A stretch of DNA of 28,033 bases from an uncultured Christensenellaceae bacterium (GCA_910587025.1 CAJUKR010000018.1:1-28033), one strand, 5' to 3'; positions 7,453 to 16,421 are shown, counted from the first letter of the stretch. Made by a program: numbers and translations. The notes: generated from the letters alone by a model not told the origin.

Positions 7453-8205
7453 GTGGAAGAGATGCTGACTCTTGACAACGTGTCGCTGTCGTACCAAACG
7501 GCTCAAGGCGAAACCGAGGCTCTGCGCGGCGTAAGTTTCGGCGTGAAAAAGGGCGAATTCGTAGCCATCGTCGGACCTTCGGGCTGCGGTAAAACCACCG
7601 TGCTATCCGTCATAGCGGGACTGCTCAAACCCACCGACGGCGCGGTCGTACTCGACGGCAAACGCGTGGACGCACCCGGAGGAAACGTCGGCTATATGCT
7701 CCAGAAAGATACGCTGTTCGAGTGGCTGACCATCTCCAAAAACGTCGAGCTCGGACTGAAGATACAGAAGAAGCTGACACCGGAATCCCGTGCATACGCG
7801 CACTCGTTACTCGAAAAATACGGGTTGGCGGAGTTCGCGGAGCACCTGCCCGGACAGTTGTCGGGCGGCATGAGGCAGAGGGTGGCGCTTATACGCACCC
7901 TCGCCTTCCGCCCGAAGATACTGCTTCTCGACGAGCCCTTCTCCGCGCTCGACTATCAGACGCGGCTGAGCGTGGCGGAAAACGTAAGCGAAATCATTCG
8001 CGACGAAGGCGTGACGGCGTTGCTCGTAACGCACGATATCGGAGAGGCATGCTCGCTCGGCGACAGAGTCGTCGTACTTTCGCCCCGCCCCGCAACCGTA
8101 AGAAAAATAATCGATATACCTCTTCCTTCCGGACCTGAAAAGCGACGCGAACACAATAGATTCGGAGAAATCACAAACGGGATCTGGAAGGAACTGAAAA
8201 ACTGA
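7453..8205 (+). CDS. ABC importer ATPase, SsuB/TauB/ThiZ type
   Basis: This 250-residue cytoplasmic ATPase powers the importer. Walker A GPSGCGKTT is at residues 41-49, the Q-loop is in YMLQKDTLFEW, signature LSGGM at 136-140, Walker B ILLLDEP at 156-162, and the switch His is in LLVTHDIGEA. The Q-loop and D-loop wording (EPFSALDYQTR) is typical of the nitrate/sulfonate/taurine subfamily. The start is a GTG at 7453, three bases after the stop of the binding protein, with AGAGGG upstream. The alternative ATG nine bases later lacks spacing to any ribosome site. It lies between its partner genes in one operon. Confidence 0.93.
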   Translation: MEEMLTLDNVSLSYQTAQGETEALRGVSFGVKKGEFVAIVGPSGCGKTTVLSVIAGLLKPTDGAVVLDGKRVDAPGGNVGYMLQKDTLFEWLTISKNVELGLKIQKKLTPESRAYAHSLLEKYGLAEFAEHLPGQLSGGMRQRVALIRTLAFRPKILLLDEPFSALDYQTRLSVAENVSEIIRDEGVTALLVTHDIGEACSLGDRVVVLSPRPATVRKIIDIPLPSGPEKRREHNRFGEITNGIWKELKN

Positions 8206-8221
8206 CGCGGAGGATCAGCGT

Positions 8222-9049
8222 ATGGAACGAAAGATAATGACGCCGCACGAAAAATATCTCAAAGAAGTCAGACGCGGCAAAATAATAATCAAACTGTGGC
8301 AATTCGGACTGCTTGCGGCTCTGCTCGGACTGTGGGAACTTTTTACCGCAGTCGGCGTAATAGACGCGTTTTTCATGAGCTCGCCGTCACGTATAGTCAC
8401 CACCTTCATAGACCTTGCGGCGGGCGGAGAATTTTTCTATCACATAGGCGTTACCCTACTCGAATGTATGATCGGGTTTGCGATCTCGATGGTACTCGGC
8501 AGCGCGATAGCCGTGCTCCTGTGGCTGTCCGTCGGAGCGAGAAAAGTCGCAGAGCCTTATCTCGTAGTGCTTAACGCGCTCCCGAAAATAGCCCTCGGAC
8601 CGCTTATTATAATCTGGGTGGGGTCGGGAATGAAAGCCATTGTTCTTATGGCGGTGCTGATATGCATAGTCGTGACCGTAATATCCGTTCTGGAAGGATT
8701 ATGCGCCACCGCCCCCGACAAACTGCTCCTGCTCCGCTCGATGGGCGCGAACCGATTTCAGCTTCTGCGCTATGCCGTTCTGCCCTCCGCGCTTCCCACT
8801 TTCCTTTCCGTAACGAAGATCAACGTCGGACTGGCGTGGGTCGGCACGGTCATGGGCGAATACCTCGTGTCCGGCGCGGGACTCGGATATCTCATCGTTT
8901 ACGGCGGGCAGGTGTTTAAGACCGACCTCGTCATGACTGCTACGGTCACGCTGTGCATTCTTGCCGGCGGAATGTACGCGCTTACGGCGTTCGCGGAAAA
9001 AATGCTCAAGCGGAGAAAGAAAAAGCGCGGCACGGGTCAGATACAATAA
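8222..9049 (+). CDS. ABC importer permease, SsuC/ThiX type
   Basis: This 275-residue membrane protein has about six transmembrane helices of the BPD_transp_1 fold. The coupling EAA-like loop is L-R-S-M-G-A-N-R-F-Q-L-L-R-Y then VLPSALP near residues 175-195, which docks on the ATPase. The N-terminus is cytoplasmic and basic, and the C-terminus ends KRRKKKRGTGQIQ. GGAGG lies ten bases before the ATG, 16 bases after the ATPase stop. The last 351 bases are also read on the opposite strand by the YkvI-like gene. No terminator separates the two convergent genes. Confidence 0.92.
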   Translation: MERKIMTPHEKYLKEVRRGKIIIKLWQFGLLAALLGLWELFTAVGVIDAFFMSSPSRIVTTFIDLAAGGEFFYHIGVTLLECMIGFAISMVLGSAIAVLLWLSVGARKVAEPYLVVLNALPKIALGPLIIIWVGSGMKAIVLMAVLICIVVTVISVLEGLCATAPDKLLLLRSMGANRFQLLRYAVLPSALPTFLSVTKINVGLAWVGTVMGEYLVSGAGLGYLIVYGGQVFKTDLVMTATVTLCILAGGMYALTAFAEKMLKRRKKKRGTGQIQ

Positions 9050-9988
9050 TCCCACCGCTCCTATCACGGGATAACAACAATCGACAACGCGGCGGAAGCC
9101 GAAAGAAGAAATCAGCATGGCAACTACAGAGGAGACGAGCATACCGAGCGTGCCGTCTCCTTTTGCCGCAGCCCAGCTTTGCAACGTGCTGAGCGCCGAC
9201 AGAAGCGTGGTGAATATAGATACGACAAGACAAAGCGCAAACAGCGTATATGTCGCCTGCGTACCGCGCGCAAGCGACAGGAGCGGAAGCTCGGGCGACG
9301 GCGCGGCGGGAAGCGCGCAACAGATAAGCAGCATCATTCCGGCTATAAGCATACTCGAAAGTCCGCTTGCCGCGAATATCTGCTTTTTTGTCATTCCCGT
9401 CTGCCGTACAAGTACGCCGGCGGACAGAAGCAGATTCATCGAAACGTATGTCAGACAAAGAGGAAGGCTCGACCAGACGAACGGACCTGCGGACAACGGC
9501 GAAAATATGCATGTCAGCGAGATCACGACTATTATAAACGGAACGACGGCAACGTTCGCGGCAAGCAATCCGCGGTTTCCGCGGCGAAGCACAAGTATGC
9601 CCGCAATACAGGAAAACGCTCCGAACGGAAGCGCGAAGCCCGTGAGTTCTTTCCCCGCCGCATCCATGCCCGCCGTCATTGCCGAAAGCACTATAAGGGC
9701 ATTGAGTACGGTTACGCCGTCCACTGCCGCGCGCAATCTGCCGAACATCACCGAATGCACTTCGGTTATGTCGGTCGAGCCGAGCTTGCGCCCTATCGTA
9801 AGGAGAACAGCGGTAAAAGCGAACATAAGTCCGCCCACCACGACGGGGACTATTACGGACGGACTGCGACCGAAAAACGCGGCGATCTCCTGACCGCTCG
9901 CATAACCCGCGCCGATCATCGTCCCGACGCATACCATTGCCACGGAAAAAACTTTTTTCACGATATAGTTTATGCGACAGGCGTTCAC
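8699..9988 (-). CDS. YkvI-like membrane transporter with antisense-encoded C-terminal extension
   Basis: This 429-residue protein has an N-terminal region of about ten membrane helices resembling the YkvI family (APC/LeuT-like fold, transport substrate unknown): the first helix carries G-T-M-I-G-A-G-Y-A-S-G-Q-E, a typical unwound-helix Gly motif. The core ends near residue 325 (YLTRAALFLSP). After that come about 105 hydrophilic, low-complexity residues rich in R, H, E and D, encoded wholly antisense to the ABC permease gene. The family normally stops after the last helix, so the tail is probably a read-on after loss of the original stop codon. The start is a GTG at 9988 with only a weak AGGCGG upstream; an internal GTG nearer the first helix is possible. 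It lies 55 bases after GH3 protein 1 and may be co-transcribed with it. Confidence 0.75.
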   Translation of the reverse strand: MNACRINYIVKKVFSVAMVCVGTMIGAGYASGQEIAAFFGRSPSVIVPVVVGGLMFAFTAVLLTIGRKLGSTDITEVHSVMFGRLRAAVDGVTVLNALIVLSAMTAGMDAAGKELTGFALPFGAFSCIAGILVLRRGNRGLLAANVAVVPFIIVVISLTCIFSPLSAGPFVWSSLPLCLTYVSMNLLLSAGVLVRQTGMTKKQIFAASGLSSMLIAGMMLLICCALPAAPSPELPLLSLARGTQATYTLFALCLVVSIFTTLLSALSTLQSWAAAKGDGTLGMLVSSVVAMLISSFGFRRVVDCCYPVIGAVGLLYLTRAALFLSPLEHFFRERRKRVHSAGKNAQRDRSSHDEVGLKHLPAVNDEISESRAGHEVFAHDRADPRQSDVDLRYGKESGKRGGQNGIAQKLKSVRAHRAEQEQFVGGGGA

Positions 9989-10043
9989 TTAAGAATACCG
10001 CCTGCCGCATCCGCATACCGTATGATCCGTTTATAAAAATTCT

Positions 10044-12953
10044 TTACCGTAATATTTCAGTCGTAACCGTCGGCTTCGGTTTTTTCCGAAACCGCTCGGG
10101 GCCGAATCGGCGGAAGACCAGCCATGCTACGACAAGCAATCCCGCGGCGAAAACAACGTCTATCGCGATAACAACGAAAACGTAATACGACACGCCCGGC
10201 ACATAACGCACGCCGTGAATAAACCCGTTCATGAGCGAAGAATTGACCGTACAGAAAAATATGTTCTTTGCCGCGCGTACCGCTTCGTGCGCCGCCGTGG
10301 GATCGAGATTGATATCGGCGTACATATCCACCTGGCTCATTTTCGCATCACCGCCGGCAAGAAGCATTTGAGTAATGTTCATATACTGTTCCGCCGCGTC
10401 GGTCAGTACCATGCCGCGGAAACCCCATTCGTTGCGTAAAAGTCCTGTTATAAGTCCGTAATATCCGCCCGCCCAATGATATCCGACGCGCATGGACGAA
10501 CTGCGCACCGCCGTTACGTAAGGCAATTCCGCGATAAGTTCGTAATACGTCTCGAACTCCTCGACGATCCGCTCGTAATATTCCACCTTACGGTTGCCGC
10601 ATTTCACCATTATCTCGGTGGGTCGAAAATATATTTCTCTGAGCGTCTGTTCGGTCGCATAGACAAGCAAACCGTTATCGCCCGCGGAATGCGCGCGCTG
10701 ACCGCCCGGGGCGAGCGCGCCCGCGACCGGATATACTCCGCGTTCGGCGCAGCTTTTCGCCGCCTCCGCAAGCATGCGACCGGAAAGAAGCGGATCTTCG
10801 GACAATCCGTCCGAATTCAGACCGCCGAAAGGAGTGCGGTGGATATTCGCCGACGGCATATACCAACCGTTTATATCGAGCATAAGTCCGCGCTCACCGA
10901 TCAGTTTGCCGAAAGTCGAAGCGATACCGTCGTTCCAAGTCGAGGCAAGCACGGATATCCGCGGCGCGGCGAAAAACGAATAAGTTTCGCGTTCCCGCGA
11001 ACGGGGTTTGTTTATCTCGACCGCAGACGCCGTATTGCGCCCCGCTCGCGCCACAAGCGACGAAAGCGTATTCGGAAGCATATTTTCGAGAAGCGCAGCC
11101 CAATGCGATTCGTCATAGCCTTTGCCCCGAAGATCGATAAGTTCGACATCGCCGCCCGCGCCGAACACCGGCATTTCGTAATACCTGTTTTCGTTTCCCG
11201 ACGAGGGAGACATCAGTCCGCGGCGCGTCCGTTCGTTCATGTCCCGTTCGTAACGATATCCGACGCCGTTTTCCGTGCGTTCGTCATAATTGCTCTTTGT
11301 ACGGCTCTTCGTTCCCGCGGGACTCGGATACGTACCGACCCAGTTGCTCCGCGACAGTTTTTCGGTCGGCTCGATCTCGAATCCGAATTTGTTCGATACC
11401 GATCCGTCCGATACCGAAACGATCACGGGATCATCGATATCGTAAGTTCCGACGTAAGCGTCGCTGCCCGCGCCGTGCATTTTCGTAATATCCACGCCGA
11501 CCTTATCGCGATATTCGGCGGCAAGGATATTATTCGCCGCATCATGCGCGTTTTGCGCCGCCGTAATATAATATCTTCCTTCGCCGAGGACATAGTTCTG
11601 CACGACTGACGAATATGACGCGAAATCGCGGACGTTAAACTCCGCGGTGACGGTTTCTTCGCCGCCCGGCGCAATATGTCTCGTTTTCACGTACGAAATA
11701 AGCGTCAATGCTTTTTCCGTACCGCGCGCCGCGTCTGCGGCGCCGTACGGCGCGGACACATAAAACTGCACGGTGTCCTTACCGCCGAAATGTTCCGAAG
11801 TATTGCGGACGCTCACACTAGCCGTCATATTGCCGTCGGCATCGGGAGATGTCAGCTCGAAGCCGTAACGCAGAAAAGTCGCGTACGACTTACCGTATCC
11901 GAAAGGATAAAGGACTTCGGACGAATAATCGAAATCGCCCGTATTCGCGCGGCCGACAACAAAGTCCTCGTAACGCGTTTCGTAATATCTGTATCCAACG
12001 TATATACCTTCGCGCTGTTCGGTGTAATAATAATCGGAAAGCGCGCCGACGAATGCAAAATCACCGAAATTTTCCATCGCGGGCGAGGAAAACGCATCCG
12101 CCGCCCAGGTATCGGTCAATCTGCCCGATGGTGTTACGTTACCGCAAATAACATCCGCAAGCGCGGTCACACCCTCGTCGCTCTCATCGGAAACGGCAAG
12201 TACTGCTCTGACATTTTCGCAGTCGGACAATACGCCGAGTTCCACGGGGTTCTGCGATGACACAACCACTATTATTTTTTCGAAATTATTATCGAGCGTC
12301 TTAAGCGCGTCAAGCTCGCTTTCGGACAGTTCGAGATAATGCTTGTCCGCATCCTCCGAGCCCGCGCGATCGTACATTCCCCGAGGAAGGTCTGTCACGC
12401 GCGCATTATCGAGTTCGCCCGCCGAAACGCGACGGATAACGAACAACGCCGTGCCGCCGTATATTTCCGAGCCGTTTATCGGCGCTTCGCGAAAACCGCC
12501 TTTGTATCCCGAGCCGCCGCCCGAAACATAATAATCCCAGGACGGCGAAACCGAATATCCTTTGCCGACCAGCGCGTCGCGTAAATTAAGACGGTCGCCG
12601 AGCAAACGACTGCCCGCGCCGTATATACTTATCTCGTTCTTTCGCGGCAACGGCAGACAATTTTCGTTCTCGAGCAAAACTATGCTTTCTTCCGCTGTTT
12701 CCTTACAAAAATCGTCGATCCTGTCGTCGAGCGTCGAGCTTAAACGGTAAGACGGTTTATGATACTCGAGATCGAGCCTCCCCGTCGCGCCCGTAGACGA
12801 AGGCGGAGTGCTTCCGAACGCTTCGGTAAAAAACGTGTCGAGCACGACGAACGCAAGCACATTGACGACAACGGCGGCAACGGCAATCAACGTAACGATT
12901 ATCGTGCACAACATTATGAATCGCCTGTCGCGATTTTTACCCGAAGTATTCAT
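10044..12953 (-). CDS. GH3-family membrane-anchored protein 1, domain-swapped, degenerate active site
   Basis: This 969-residue protein has an N-terminal anchor helix (about 13-38) and a C-terminal helix (about 924-946), so it is probably held at the outer membrane face at both ends. The domain order is reversed relative to standard GH3: the alpha/beta sandwich first (ETAEESIVLLENENCLPL, SPSG-like TPSGRLTDTWA), then FnIII-like (FGYGKSYATF), then the TIM-barrel part (GWYMPSANIHRTPFGG, LLRNEWGFRG). The candidate nucleophile is D852 in MVLTD. Against its paralogue in this window it lacks the DGP aspartate, the GRN arginine (here GLN) and the KH pair, all usual sugar contacts. Hydrolase activity or specificity is therefore doubtful. 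A promoter ends six bases before the ATG, and no Shine-Dalgarno sequence is present. Confidence 0.85.
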   Translation of the reverse strand: MNTSGKNRDRRFIMLCTIIVTLIAVAAVVVNVLAFVVLDTFFTEAFGSTPPSSTGATGRLDLEYHKPSYRLSSTLDDRIDDFCKETAEESIVLLENENCLPLPRKNEISIYGAGSRLLGDRLNLRDALVGKGYSVSPSWDYYVSGGGSGYKGGFREAPINGSEIYGGTALFVIRRVSAGELDNARVTDLPRGMYDRAGSEDADKHYLELSESELDALKTLDNNFEKIIVVVSSQNPVELGVLSDCENVRAVLAVSDESDEGVTALADVICGNVTPSGRLTDTWAADAFSSPAMENFGDFAFVGALSDYYYTEQREGIYVGYRYYETRYEDFVVGRANTGDFDYSSEVLYPFGYGKSYATFLRYGFELTSPDADGNMTASVSVRNTSEHFGGKDTVQFYVSAPYGAADAARGTEKALTLISYVKTRHIAPGGEETVTAEFNVRDFASYSSVVQNYVLGEGRYYITAAQNAHDAANNILAAEYRDKVGVDITKMHGAGSDAYVGTYDIDDPVIVSVSDGSVSNKFGFEIEPTEKLSRSNWVGTYPSPAGTKSRTKSNYDERTENGVGYRYERDMNERTRRGLMSPSSGNENRYYEMPVFGAGGDVELIDLRGKGYDESHWAALLENMLPNTLSSLVARAGRNTASAVEINKPRSRERETYSFFAAPRISVLASTWNDGIASTFGKLIGERGLMLDINGWYMPSANIHRTPFGGLNSDGLSEDPLLSGRMLAEAAKSCAERGVYPVAGALAPGGQRAHSAGDNGLLVYATEQTLREIYFRPTEIMVKCGNRKVEYYERIVEEFETYYELIAELPYVTAVRSSSMRVGYHWAGGYYGLITGLLRNEWGFRGMVLTDAAEQYMNITQMLLAGGDAKMSQVDMYADINLDPTAAHEAVRAAKNIFFCTVNSSLMNGFIHGVRYVPGVSYYVFVVIAIDVVFAAGLLVVAWLVFRRFGPERFRKKPKPTVTTEILR

Positions 12954-12959
12954 ACGTAT

Positions 12960-12988
12960 ATTTTAGCGCATTTACGCAAAGAGTGCAA
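12960..12988 (-). promoter_or_regulatory. Promoter of GH3 protein 1, predicted leaderless
   Basis: TTGCAC and TAAAAT are separated by 17 bp. Six bases follow the -10 before the ATG at 12953, which puts the predicted +1 on the start codon. Confidence 0.7.
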
Positions 12989-13083
12989 GAGATTTGACGT
13001 AATACGAGCGAAACCGCGCATTCGGAGTTCGGCAAATTATCGCGGTCAGCCGATTTATTTCGAACCATCGATCCCGTCGTATT

Positions 13084-14484
13084 TTATCTGTCCCCGAATC
13101 TGTCGATCTCATGTATAACGCTCTTTATATTTTCTATAATATTATCAATCCCGTCCCCTTCCGTATCTTCGCTCAAATCACACAGATCGTTATAAAATAT
13201 ATTCCCCAATAACACAATTCGGTATGAACTGTTTCTGAATTTACATAAATTAAATAACGCAAGAAGTTTATTGTATTTTTTATCGTTGTAAACCGCACAA
13301 TTCAAATCGGTACCGCTATAATCACTATATTCGTTATAATCGTTATATCCGACGATCTCAAGGTCTTTTCCGTTGAACTCTTGCAAATCCATAAACGGAT
13401 AATCGTTTTTTTTCGCATCGTCTCTGATCAGACGATACTGTTTTTCGCAGAATAATTTATATAAGTTCAAACGCAAAGCAAACCATATCATGACAGAGTG
13501 CCATTCGATCATATTATTCAAAACATGTTTACTGTCGCGAACATATTTGATTATATCACGGTTATCGATATCATTTATCGTAACAATATCTTTTGTCGTA
13601 TTCACTATATCTTTTATTATAAAATCAATGCTTTTTTCAAAAATCGGGCGTTCGCGTTTTTCGTTGATGTCGTCGAAAATATTTTTCAAACAGCTTGTCA
13701 AAAAAACCAGTTCATTAGTTTCGATAGAAAAATTATAATTGAAAAATTTACGTAAATATTCATTACCGTCCCCGCCGTAATTCAGCTCGAAATTCGCAAT
13801 AATGGCTTTTTTGTTTAACGCGACCACTACCACGCAATTATTGACGGCAAAAATATGATGCAACCGTTCCAGAACAAGCAATTGTTCGTTCGGAAGACAT
13901 CTGTCTATTTCATCCACCAAAACAACAAACTTCGTTTGTTTTCCGCCATACAATTCGTAAGCGGTTATATCATTAAGAATTTTTATCGTTTCATTCAGCA
14001 ATGTCAGATATGACTTATATTCGCAAAATTCCTTACCGTTTGTCAGCTCGGCATTTTTACAAGCCTTTATAATCGCTTTTATACCTTTTACGGCAATTGC
14101 AAAAATTTTGCTTTTTTCGCATAAAGTATCGACAACGGCAGCACAAACTTCTTTTGCGGCTTCTTTTGCCGTCTTTGTCGATTTATCCTGCGTGATATCC
14201 TCACTATATCTATTGAGTTCATCCAAAATACAGTATAAAATCGCGATCAAAGGATCGGAATAAAAATTATTTTTCCACGCGTCATAATGAATGATGATAT
14301 ATTCTTTCGACTTTTCCAATCGCTCGCAAAGCATGTTCATTACATACGATTTTCCGCTGCCCCATTCACCGTTCAGCGACAAACAGAAATTTTCGTCTTT
14401 CGGCAATTTATCGATCAGATACCCGATTTTATCGACTATGTTTTTTCTGCCTATCAAATCCTTTTCGGTATATACTTCGCTCAT
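13084..14484 (-). CDS. KAP-family P-loop NTPase
   Basis: This 466-residue protein of the KAP P-loop family (STAND-like ATPases, many membrane-associated, some in phage-defence loci) has Walker A GEWGSGKS at residues 39-46, the KAP-typical HYDAWKNNFYSDPL around 66-79, and Walker B KFVVLVDEIDRC around 185-196, followed by a sensor-like strand VVVVALNKKAI. No convincing transmembrane insertion is seen between the Walker motifs, unlike many KAP proteins. The C-terminal half is Asp/Asn/Tyr-rich and of unknown fold. Codons are markedly more AT-rich than in neighbouring genes, suggesting acquisition by transfer. TCCTCC (a GGAGGA site) lies 11 bases before the ATG. A 10-bp palindrome GATAATTATC sits 32 bases upstream of the start. 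It is monocistronic as far as can be seen; no partner effector is adjacent. Confidence 0.88.
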   Translation of the reverse strand: MSEVYTEKDLIGRKNIVDKIGYLIDKLPKDENFCLSLNGEWGSGKSYVMNMLCERLEKSKEYIIIHYDAWKNNFYSDPLIAILYCILDELNRYSEDITQDKSTKTAKEAAKEVCAAVVDTLCEKSKIFAIAVKGIKAIIKACKNAELTNGKEFCEYKSYLTLLNETIKILNDITAYELYGGKQTKFVVLVDEIDRCLPNEQLLVLERLHHIFAVNNCVVVVALNKKAIIANFELNYGGDGNEYLRKFFNYNFSIETNELVFLTSCLKNIFDDINEKRERPIFEKSIDFIIKDIVNTTKDIVTINDIDNRDIIKYVRDSKHVLNNMIEWHSVMIWFALRLNLYKLFCEKQYRLIRDDAKKNDYPFMDLQEFNGKDLEIVGYNDYNEYSDYSGTDLNCAVYNDKKYNKLLALFNLCKFRNSSYRIVLLGNIFYNDLCDLSEDTEGDGIDNIIENIKSVIHEIDRFGDR

Positions 14485-14673
14485 TTCCGATCGTCTCCTC
14501 CAAATGCTTTTTCATGATAATTATCCATACGCTTATCATCGCTTGTTTTTTGTCAACTCGAATATCATATTTTATCATAGATACATTCCGTTGACTTTAA
14601 GTATAACACATACAAGCCCGAAATGCAATATCATCTTAAAATGCATACATCTCTATATTATGCGGAAATATTA

Positions 14674-14703
14674 AAACGACCTTACCATATGATAAGGTCG
14701 TTT
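14674..14703 (-). terminator. Terminator of the FAD/Rieske gene
   Basis: An 11-bp stem (AAACGACCTTA with its complement) and 8-nt loop lie 18 bases after the stop codon. On the minus strand a short T run follows (gtttta). Confidence 0.7.
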
Positions 14704-14721
14704 GATACGGATCGAATATTT

Positions 14722-16182
14722 TTACTTTTTCTGCTCGTCCTTTTCATAACGGCACGCTTTGGTGGTCGGTTCGGCGACTATATTGCCGTCTATGTCGAAA
14801 CGCGAGCCGTGGCACGGACAATCCCAGGTACGGGCGTCGGGATTCCATTCGAGTTCGCAGTGCATATGCGGGCACATGCGTCCGATAACGTGAAGTTTAC
14901 CGTCCTCGTCCTTATAGACAGCACGGCGTTTGCCGCGGTATCTGACGATCTCGCCCGTCGTCGGCTTGATATCGGCTGCGGTACGAAGGCGCGGGCGCAG
15001 ATATGCCCGAAGTATACCCGCAACGTTTACGAGCGCATTGCGAAGAAACAAACAAAACGATTTCGGGATATGACGGTAAGGCTTGAAAAGTTCGATATAC
15101 GGATTTTCCTTGCCGACTATCATGTCGGTCACAAGCCGTGCGCAGACGGCGGAATTCGTCATTCCCCATTTGTTGAAGCCCGTTATTACATATATATTCT
15201 GCGTGGACTTCGTGTACTGCCCCGCCATCGGCATACCGTCGAAAGTCATTACGTCTTCCGCGCACGAAAAATGCGTTATTTCGGCATCGGGGAAAAGCGT
15301 CGCAACGGCTTCGCGGAGCTTGCCGAGCCGACATTTTTTATGTCTGCCCGTACGGTGATCGCCGCCGCCCGCAATCGTTCCTCCCGCATAAGGGCGAAGT
15401 GACAGACCGCTCTCGTCGGTACTCAGATATGCGTCGTCGGTCAACCGCTTGTTAAGCGCAAACGTATACGACATCGACTGATGAAGTTTGAAAACGTATC
15501 CGCCGAGCGGCGAAAGGATGGGGAAATGCGTCGCGATAACGATCGTCCGCGCGGTGATCGTGCCGTGATCGCATATGATCTTTTTCGTTTCTTCCTCTAC
15601 GTTGACCGCCCGCGTATGCTCGAATATCTCGAATTCGACGGGCAATGCGGAAAGAAATTTTATGGGATCGAAAACATGTTCTTCTCTGAATCTCAGCGCA
15701 AGTTTCGCACCCGGTATTTTTACCGTGCCGTCCAAAGAACATTCCGCGCCCACTTCCCGAAGCGCTTTATAAGTTTTGTCAAGCTCTCGGCAATTCTCTT
15801 TCGCGAAGATGTAAGAATCGACGGTTTCGCAATCGCAATTCATGCCGAATTCGTCCATCAATCCGAGGAGCGTTTCTTCGCCGTCTTTCTGCGCCTGATA
15901 ATAAAGCGAGGTTACCGAACGTCCGTATCTGTGCATAAGATCGCCGTATATCGTACCCTGATTACACGAAATCTTAGCCGTCGTTTTGCCTGTCGTTCCC
16001 GAGAAAAGTCTGTCGGCTTCGAGCAGTGTGACCTGCATTCCCTCACGGGAAAGCATGAATGCGGTCAGATAGCCCGCCATACCTCCGCCTATAACAACGA
16101 CGTCGCGCTCGATGTCGCCCTCGAGCGACGGATATTCTTTGTCCGCCGGTTTCCATACCGGTCCGCATATTACGTTTTTCAT
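14722..16182 (-). CDS. FAD-dependent oxidoreductase with C-terminal Rieske domain, YhfW-like
   Basis: This 486-residue protein fuses a DAO-type flavoprotein to a Rieske [2Fe-2S] domain. The dinucleotide-binding motif VVVIGGGMAG lies near residues 29-38, followed by an acidic strand end in LLEAD. The Rieske ligands are C437-P-H439 and C455-P-C-H458, with correct spacing. The architecture matches Bacillus subtilis YhfW, whose substrate is not established; electron transfer between FAD and the cluster is expected. The protein appears cytoplasmic, since there is no signal peptide and only a short hydrophobic stretch in the middle. The start at 16182 is the family-like start. No Shine-Dalgarno sequence precedes it; a CATACT seven bases upstream could be a -10 for a leaderless message, but no -35 is seen. 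Confidence 0.9.
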   Translation of the reverse strand: MKNVICGPVWKPADKEYPSLEGDIERDVVVIGGGMAGYLTAFMLSREGMQVTLLEADRLFSGTTGKTTAKISCNQGTIYGDLMHRYGRSVTSLYYQAQKDGEETLLGLMDEFGMNCDCETVDSYIFAKENCRELDKTYKALREVGAECSLDGTVKIPGAKLALRFREEHVFDPIKFLSALPVEFEIFEHTRAVNVEEETKKIICDHGTITARTIVIATHFPILSPLGGYVFKLHQSMSYTFALNKRLTDDAYLSTDESGLSLRPYAGGTIAGGGDHRTGRHKKCRLGKLREAVATLFPDAEITHFSCAEDVMTFDGMPMAGQYTKSTQNIYVITGFNKWGMTNSAVCARLVTDMIVGKENPYIELFKPYRHIPKSFCLFLRNALVNVAGILRAYLRPRLRTAADIKPTTGEIVRYRGKRRAVYKDEDGKLHVIGRMCPHMHCELEWNPDARTWDCPCHGSRFDIDGNIVAEPTTKACRYEKDEQKK

Positions 16183-16286
16183 ATAACGTAGTATGTTACG
16201 GTCTCGGACGCCGTATACATGCCTCGAAAATTTTCAGAAGCCTTTTCGGTTTTGTCACGTTTTGCTCAAAAAACGGGCAAAAACAC

Positions 16287-16315
16287 TTGACATCTTTCAT
16301 TCATTATAATATAAT
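16287..16315 (+). promoter_or_regulatory. Promoter of tRNA-Asn
   Basis: Perfect TTGACA and TATAAT are separated by 17 bp, about 30 bases before the mature tRNA 5' end. A second overlapping TATAAT starts five bases earlier. Confidence 0.85.
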
Positions 16316-16345
16316 ACGAAAGCTGACGATAAGTTTGCTCCGTAA

Positions 16346-16421
16346 TCCTCGGTAGCTCAGTCGGTAGAGCACGCGGCTGTTAACCGCGCTGTCGTAGGTT
16401 CAAGTCCTATCCGAGGAGCCA
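16346..16421 (+). tRNA. tRNA-Asn (GTT)
   Basis: A full cloverleaf is visible: acceptor TCCTCGG pairing with CCGAGGA, D-arm GCTC...GAGC, anticodon stem CGCGG/CCGCG around loop CTGTTAA (anticodon GTT), and T-arm with GTTCAAGTC. Discriminator G is followed by an encoded CCA. It is a stand-alone gene with its own promoter and terminator. Confidence 0.96.

Noticed and set aside
9006..10016. 336-residue minus-strand frame overlapping the YkvI-like gene
   Set aside because: Same strand, different frame. It has no hydrophobic helices and is rich in Arg, Ser and Cys as shadow frames are; the YkvI frame has the helices.
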